From positions 1 to 64,000 of the forward strand of contig NZ_JBJGED010000037.1 in NCBI RefSeq assembly GCF_045062745.1: DNA of 64,000 nucleotides. Direction: 5' to 3'. Positions 59,758-64,000 of the stretch are shown here, piece by piece. The notes below the pieces were generated by a model. It did not search any database. It was not told where the DNA came from and saw only the letters and a program-made list of their open reading frames with translations. Source of the stretch: Paenibacillus_AA sp045062745 (lineage in GTDB: Bacteria > Bacillota > Bacilli > Paenibacillales > NBRC-103111). How positions within the stretch are numbered: position 1 is the first letter of the stretch; each line of letters opens with the position of its first letter. Made by a program: the position numbers and the translations under genes.

Positions 59758-60243
59758 ATGGAGGAAGCGAACCGCCCGCTCACCCACTTCAACCCCGAAG
59801 GACGAGCCCGGATGGTGGATGTCACGGACAAGAGCGTCACGAAGCGCACCGCCGTCGCCCGAACGACCGTGACGATGCGGCCGGACACGCTTGCCGTGAT
59901 CAAAGCCGGCCAGGTGGGCAAGGGAGACGTGCTCGCTGTGGCGCAGGTCGCCGGCATCATGGCCGCGAAGAAAACGTCCGATTGGATTCCGATGTGCCAT
60001 CCGCTGCCGCTTAGCGGGATCGATATTTCTTTCTCCGACAACGGGGAGCTGGAGCTCTATATCGAAGCGACCGTCAAGACGACCGGGGTCACCGGCGTGG
60101 AGATGGAAGCGTTGACGGCGGTTTCCGCCGCGGCTTTAACCGTGTATGATATGTGTAAAGCGATCGAGAAGGACATGACGATCGGGCCAACGCTTCTAGT
60201 GGCGAAGACGGGAGGGAAGAGCGGCGATTACGCTCGGGTCTAG
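59758..60243 (+). CDS. moaC: Cyclic pyranopterin monophosphate synthase
   Basis: A 161-residue MoaC, which forms cyclic pyranopterin monophosphate in molybdenum-cofactor synthesis. The family motifs MVDVTDKSVTKRTA, WIPMCHPLPL and TGVEMEALTAVS, and the C-terminal KAIEKDMTIG, are all present, with the conserved lysine, His and Asp. The ATG at 59758 follows GAGGTGA. It is followed by mog and a MoeA-like gene; moaA, moaD and moaE are not in the window. Confidence 0.93.
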   Translation: MEEANRPLTHFNPEGRARMVDVTDKSVTKRTAVARTTVTMRPDTLAVIKAGQVGKGDVLAVAQVAGIMAAKKTSDWIPMCHPLPLSGIDISFSDNGELELYIEATVKTTGVTGVEMEALTAVSAAALTVYDMCKAIEKDMTIGPTLLVAKTGGKSGDYARV

Positions 60244-60324
60244 CACGGCTTTCGCACTTGAGTTGGGTCGTAGGGCAACGCTTAGAACTGCGTAATTTCT
60301 TCGATACGTTTGAGGAGGGAGACT

Positions 60325-60819
60325 ATGATGCGCTGGAAAGTAGGCCTTTTAACCGCGAGCGATCTCGGCTCCCGCGGCGAACGGGAGGACACCGCCGCCC
60401 AGGTCATTCGGGAGCTGGTGGAAGAAGAGCTGCAGGGCGACATTATCGAATACCGGATCGTGCCCGATGAGACGGACGAAATTATGGCGGCACTGATCGA
60501 GATGACCGACTATTACAAGGCGGACCTCGTGCTGACGACCGGCGGTATCGGGATGGGGCTGCGCGACGTGACGCCGGAGGCTACGCTCAAGGTCGTCGAC
60601 CGGCTCGCGCCGGGCTTCGCCGAGGCGATGCGCGCCGCCATGCAGCAGCGGTCTTACGGGATGCTCACGCGCGGCGTATCCGGCATTCGGGAGCGGACCC
60701 TCATCCTGAACTTGCCGGGCACTCCGAAGGGCGTGCATGAGAGCTTGGCCGCGGTGATGGATCAGCTCCCTGCCGCTCTGGCGCAGCTGAAGGGACGCGG
60801 ATGGGAGCCTGAAGAATGA
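60325..60819 (+). CDS. mog: Molybdopterin adenylyltransferase-like protein (MogA/MoaB family)
   Basis: A 164-residue MoCF-domain protein with the fold-defining LVLTTGGIGMGLRDVTPEA and NLPGTPKGVHESLAAV motifs. MogA adenylylates molybdopterin before metal insertion; MoaB homologues are close relatives. The ATG at 60325 follows AGGAGGG. It overlaps the MoeA-like gene by ATGA, so the two are coupled. Confidence 0.87.
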   Translation: MMRWKVGLLTASDLGSRGEREDTAAQVIRELVEEELQGDIIEYRIVPDETDEIMAALIEMTDYYKADLVLTTGGIGMGLRDVTPEATLKVVDRLAPGFAEAMRAAMQQRSYGMLTRGVSGIRERTLILNLPGTPKGVHESLAAVMDQLPAALAQLKGRGWEPEE

Positions 60820-61844
60820 GCCGGCCCGAAGAGACGCGTATGCGGGAAGTGAAGACAGAGGACTCAGTCGGACTGGCCCTCGCCCATGATCTGACGCAGA
60901 TTATTCCGGGGCAGTTCAAAGGACGCCGGTTCCGCAAAGGCCATGTCGTCCGCGAGGAAGACATTCCGGAGCTGCTCAGCATCGGCAAAGCGCATCTGTA
61001 CGTGCTGGAGCTGGGCGCTCATGATCTGCACGAGGACGAAGCCGCCCTGCGTATGGCTCAGGCGGTCGCCGGCTCGAACCTCGAGCTGACGGAGCCCAGC
61101 GAAGGCAAAGTGCTGCTCCGTTCCGCCGTCCATGGGCTGGCCCGGATCGAAAGGCCCTTCATCGACGGGATGAACGCCGTCGATCAGATCGCGATGGCGA
61201 CGGTGGCCGACTTCACGACCGTGCGCCCCGGGCAGGCGATCGCCGGGACGCGGGTCATTCCGCTCGTCGTCGCCGCCGAGAAGATCGCGGCCATCGAGGC
61301 GAAGGCCGCGCTATGGCTGGACGAACACGAAGGGCAAGCGCCCGTTCGCGTTCATCCTTTCCGCTCTCTTCGAGTGGGGGTCATTACCACCGGGAGCGAA
61401 GTGTATTCCGGCTTGATCGAGGATAAGTTCGGTCCGGTCGTGCGCGAGAAGGTCGAGGCGTTAGGCTCGACGGTCATCGAGCAGCGATTATCGCCGGATG
61501 ACAGCGAGACGATCGTGCAGCATATCCTTTACTATAAAGAACGGCAAGTCGATCTCATATTAATTACGGGAGGGATGTCTGTTGATCCGGATGACCGCAC
61601 TCCTGGAGCGATCCGGTTGGCGGGAGCCCGCGTCGTCAGTCACGGCACACCCATGTTGCCGGGATCAATGCTGATGATGGCTTACCTGGGCGAGACGCCG
61701 GTCATGGGATTGCCGGGATGTGTCATTTACGATCGGTTTACCTCGTTAGACGTGCTGCTCCCCCGGATATGCGCGGGCGTGAAGGTGGAGCGGAACCAGA
61801 TTACGGAGCTCGGTTACGGGGGTCTACAGGCGGAGAAAGGGTAG
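60816..61844 (+). CDS. MoeA-like molybdopterin-binding protein
   Basis: A 342-residue protein shorter than typical MoeA (about 400). Residues about 190-320 are a MoCF domain with VGVITTGSEVY, LILITGGMSVDPDD and GLPGCVIYDRF. The N-terminal half lacks the standard MoeA opening and instead has a KTEDSVGLALAHDLTQI segment that resembles the short molybdopterin-binding protein group. It may insert molybdate or act as an alternative handling protein. Its start overlaps the mog stop (ATGA). Confidence 0.77.
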   Translation: MSRPEETRMREVKTEDSVGLALAHDLTQIIPGQFKGRRFRKGHVVREEDIPELLSIGKAHLYVLELGAHDLHEDEAALRMAQAVAGSNLELTEPSEGKVLLRSAVHGLARIERPFIDGMNAVDQIAMATVADFTTVRPGQAIAGTRVIPLVVAAEKIAAIEAKAALWLDEHEGQAPVRVHPFRSLRVGVITTGSEVYSGLIEDKFGPVVREKVEALGSTVIEQRLSPDDSETIVQHILYYKERQVDLILITGGMSVDPDDRTPGAIRLAGARVVSHGTPMLPGSMLMMAYLGETPVMGLPGCVIYDRFTSLDVLLPRICAGVKVERNQITELGYGGLQAEKG

Positions 61845-61897
61845 CCGACCGGCTCTTGTCAGGAGCAAGCTCATTAAATTTTAAGGAGGAGTTTATT

Positions 61898-62149
61898 GTG
61901 CCAAACATTGGAACCACCGGATTTATTCTGATTATTTTGGTCGCCCTGTTGCTGTTCGGCCCGAGCAAGCTGCCGGAGCTGGGCCGCGCGTTCGGCCGGA
62001 CGCTGCGTGAATTCAAGAACGGAGCAAAGGACATTATGGGGGATGCCGAGGCTGAATCCCGCAAGGACGTGACGCCTGCCACCTCCGCCCCTCGGGTTGA
62101 GTCCGCGAAACCGGCTGAGGCCGCTAGCGAGAAGAAGCTGCCGGAATAA
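61898..62149 (+). CDS. tatA: Sec-independent translocase subunit TatA
   Basis: An 83-residue TatA: one N-terminal membrane helix (TGFILIILVALLLFGP), the conserved FGPSKLPELGRAFGR amphipathic segment and a charged flexible tail. The GTG at 61898 follows AAGGAGGAG by 8 nt. With TatC it forms a minimal two-component Tat system that exports folded proteins, consistent with a molybdoenzyme-capable organism. tatC follows after 50 bp. Confidence 0.92.
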   Translation: MPNIGTTGFILIILVALLLFGPSKLPELGRAFGRTLREFKNGAKDIMGDAEAESRKDVTPATSAPRVESAKPAEAASEKKLPE

Positions 62150-62199
62150 CCTACAGCTCCTCCTCTTTTCAACGAAATGCTTAGGTTGGTGAACTGGGT

Positions 62200-62979
62200 A
62201 TGAAAGATGAAGCCGTTTCTTTGGTCGAACACTTAACGGAGCTTCGCAAGCGTATTATTTGGGTGCTCGTCGTGTTGGTGCTGTCGATGATCGGCGGGTT
62301 CTTCGCGGCGAAGCCGTTGATCCTGTACTTGGTCAGCGAGGAACCGGCCGCGAGCCTGAATATGCCGCTGAATACGTTCTCGCCTTGGGACGGCATCCGC
62401 GTTTTCATGCAATTCGCGTTCGCCGTAGGGCTTTGCTTCACGCTCCCTTTTGCCCTCTACCAGCTCTGGATGTTCGTCCAGCCGGGGCTGACGGAGCTCG
62501 AGCATCGCTCCGCCCTTCGGTATATCCCGGGAACGGTCCTGCTGTTTTTGCTGGGCGTGGCCTTCGGCTACTTCGTCGTGTTCCCGATGGCCTTCTACTT
62601 CACCTCCACGGTGACGAAGAGCTTGGGCTTGACGGAGACGTACGGCATCAGTCAATATTTCACGTTTATGTTCAATATTGTGCTGCCGATGTCGATCTTG
62701 TTCGAACTTCCGATCGTGGTGATGTTCCTGACGAAGATCCGGATCTTGAACCCGCAGCGTCTGAAAAAAATGCGGCGATTCGCCTACATTATCCTAGTCG
62801 TTATCGCGACGGTCGTGACCCCGCCGGATTTCATCTCGGATATTTTGGTGGCGATCCCGCTTATCATCCTGTATGAGGTCAGCGTCTTGTTGTCGGGCAA
62901 CATTTATCGCAAGCAGCTGGAGCAGAAGCGCAAGTGGGAAGAGGAGTACGGGGAAGGCGCCGTTCCTGCGTCGGAGTAA
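62200..62979 (+). CDS. tatC: Sec-independent translocase subunit TatC
   Basis: A 259-residue membrane protein with six predicted helices. The N-terminal VEHLTELRKRIIW binding-site motif and the FPMAFYFTSTVT and VTPPDFISDILVAIPLIILYE segments are diagnostic. It pairs with TatA just upstream to recognise twin-arginine signal peptides. The order moaC...tatA-tatC resembles B. subtilis ydiG...tatAy-tatCy. Confidence 0.94.
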   Translation: MKDEAVSLVEHLTELRKRIIWVLVVLVLSMIGGFFAAKPLILYLVSEEPAASLNMPLNTFSPWDGIRVFMQFAFAVGLCFTLPFALYQLWMFVQPGLTELEHRSALRYIPGTVLLFLLGVAFGYFVVFPMAFYFTSTVTKSLGLTETYGISQYFTFMFNIVLPMSILFELPIVVMFLTKIRILNPQRLKKMRRFAYIILVVIATVVTPPDFISDILVAIPLIILYEVSVLLSGNIYRKQLEQKRKWEEEYGEGAVPASE

Positions 62980-63001
62980 TGAGGGCATAAGCGGATTATT
63001 A

Positions 63002-63042
63002 AAGGCTGTCACCAGTAGATCGCTCTATTGGGAGACAGCCTT
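63002..63042. terminator. Convergent terminator after tatC
   Basis: AAGGCTGTC (63002-63010) pairs with GACAGCCTT (63034-63042), with a few extra CC/GG pairs. It separates tatC from the convergent secreted-protein gene. Confidence 0.7.
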
Positions 63043-63051
63043 GTTCGTTGT

Positions 63052-64000
63052 TTAGTTATTTTGTTGTTGAAGGATTAGTTGGAGGAGCACCAAGACATCA
63101 TTCCGGTCGAACTGGCCGTCGCGATTAAAGTCCTTCTCGCTCAGGGGTCTGCCTTGCATATAGCGAACCACATCGTCGATGTGAACGCCATCCTGTTGCG
63201 CGTCCAGCTGTGCGCTCAAACTGCGTTGCTGTTCCAAGGTCAACACCGGGGCGAAGAACTGGAGCACGGGTTCGCCATCCGGAAGCTGCACGGCGCCTTG
63301 GAGCAAGCTTAGCTGTACGTTCTCCCCGGGACTCAGCGGATGGTCCAGTTGGAGCTTAATCCGAGTGCCGTCGGTTCGTGAGTCCAAACTCAGCATCTGG
63401 GTCACCTTGGCATCCGTACCGGTCAGTCGAACCGTGCTTGGATTCCAAGGGGATGGAAGGACAACCTTCGTGGGGAAGGCAAGCTCCAGCGTATTCGGCT
63501 CCGTCATGCGAGCATACCCGATCTGGTTCGGCTGAGTAGCCGGCACCCGTTGGATCATCAGGCGATAAGTGAGCGTAGTGATGTGATCTGGGGCTATTAC
63601 TTTCAGATCATAATAGTTCACTTCCGTGTTTAGCGGGTAGAAGATCGGTGCTCCCGGTATTGGTGCAGCTAGAGAGCTCGCCATGCCGCTTCCATACACC
63701 GAACCGCTGACGCTGTAGGTAGCATTCTGATCCGACAAGCGGAATAGCACGGTTGCGATCGGTTCAGTGGCAGGCACGTACACCTCGTAGATGAACTGAT
63801 TGCTCTGGAAGCTAGGGGACAAGATCGCGTTGCCAAGTGCATTTAATTCGGTTAAGTAAGCATTGTTCGATCCGTGGCGTGTGATATTCAGCGTATACGT
63901 CTTAGTGGAGCTGTCTTCGGCTTTCACTGTGATCGTAATGGGATTCGGTCCGATACTGAGTTGCACATTCGCACTATTGGGAGTCACGCCGTACACGGCT
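63052..64000 (-). CDS. C-terminal part of a secreted protein with cadherin-like domains and a dockerin-like end (partial)
   Basis: The frame is open to the window edge, so the N terminus is missing. The visible 316 residues contain repeats of the cadherin-like beta-sandwich type (ITVKAEDSSTKTYTLNITR, then a second AYLTELNALG...FIYEVYVPA unit), a further beta domain, and a C-terminal EF-hand-like calcium loop DFNRDGQFDRNDVLVLLQ resembling a dockerin repeat. Such proteins are usually large, exported and surface- or matrix-associated; the catalytic part, if any, lies outside the window. Confidence 0.65.
   Translation of the reverse strand, partial: AVYGVTPNSANVQLSIGPNPITITVKAEDSSTKTYTLNITRHGSNNAYLTELNALGNAILSPSFQSNQFIYEVYVPATEPIATVLFRLSDQNATYSVSGSVYGSGMASSLAAPIPGAPIFYPLNTEVNYYDLKVIAPDHITTLTYRLMIQRVPATQPNQIGYARMTEPNTLELAFPTKVVLPSPWNPSTVRLTGTDAKVTQMLSLDSRTDGTRIKLQLDHPLSPGENVQLSLLQGAVQLPDGEPVLQFFAPVLTLEQQRSLSAQLDAQQDGVHIDDVVRYMQGRPLSEKDFNRDGQFDRNDVLVLLQLILQQQNN

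Overview
The window looks like chromosomal DNA from a high-GC, endospore-forming Firmicute, most likely Paenibacillus or a close relative. Four things point there: an SspH-type small acid-soluble spore protein, Leu-specific T-box leaders, a FapR-type operator, and AraC-type membrane regulators paired with carbohydrate ABC transporter genes. I saw no rRNA, tRNA or CRISPR array.

Layout. 0.1-7 kb: a cupin regulator divergent from the threonine-to-glycine operon tdh-kbl, a 51-bp tandem repeat, fabH under a FapR-type operator, thymidine kinase, and an EcsC-family protein. 7-21 kb: a 47-residue lipoprotein stub, a 1549-residue secreted GH123/DUF4091-like protein, a nitrate/sulfonate-type ABC operon, a methyltransferase, and a solute-binding protein with an AraC-type membrane regulator. 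21-25 kb: a TnpB element with a likely omega-RNA beside a truncated chemoreceptor, a CPBP protease, and a HemAT-like globin sensor. 25-36 kb: a split NHEJ set (LigD polymerase, LigD ligase, Ku) surrounding a UDP-glucose dehydrogenase / lipid methyltransferase / PAP2 / two-component / PIG-V-like envelope cluster, then two small genes including sspH. 36-41 kb: an AIM24-like / coiled-coil / DUF6526 operon and tsaE-tsaB-rimI-tsaD (tRNA t6A synthesis).

40-55 kb is accessory in character. It holds a GntR regulator fused to a solute-binding domain, two tandem leucine T-boxes before leuA, and a carbohydrate module (glycoside hydrolase, two permeases, binding protein, AraC regulator) whose two transcription units share a 56-bp upstream element. 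Next come a dense DnaA-box cluster and a large membrane protein. 56-63 kb resumes a B. subtilis ydi-like order: ABC-F ATPase, a nuclease-family protein, 5-formyl-THF cyclo-ligase, moaC, mog, a MoeA-like protein, tatA and tatC. The window ends inside a secreted cadherin-like/dockerin-like protein.

The observations most worth following are the DnaA-box cluster between tsaD and the ABC-F gene, the tandem T-boxes, the duplicated 56-bp element, the GntR/solute-binding fusion, and the TnpB/omega-RNA locus. All functional calls rest on reading motifs and recalling families; no database search was run.
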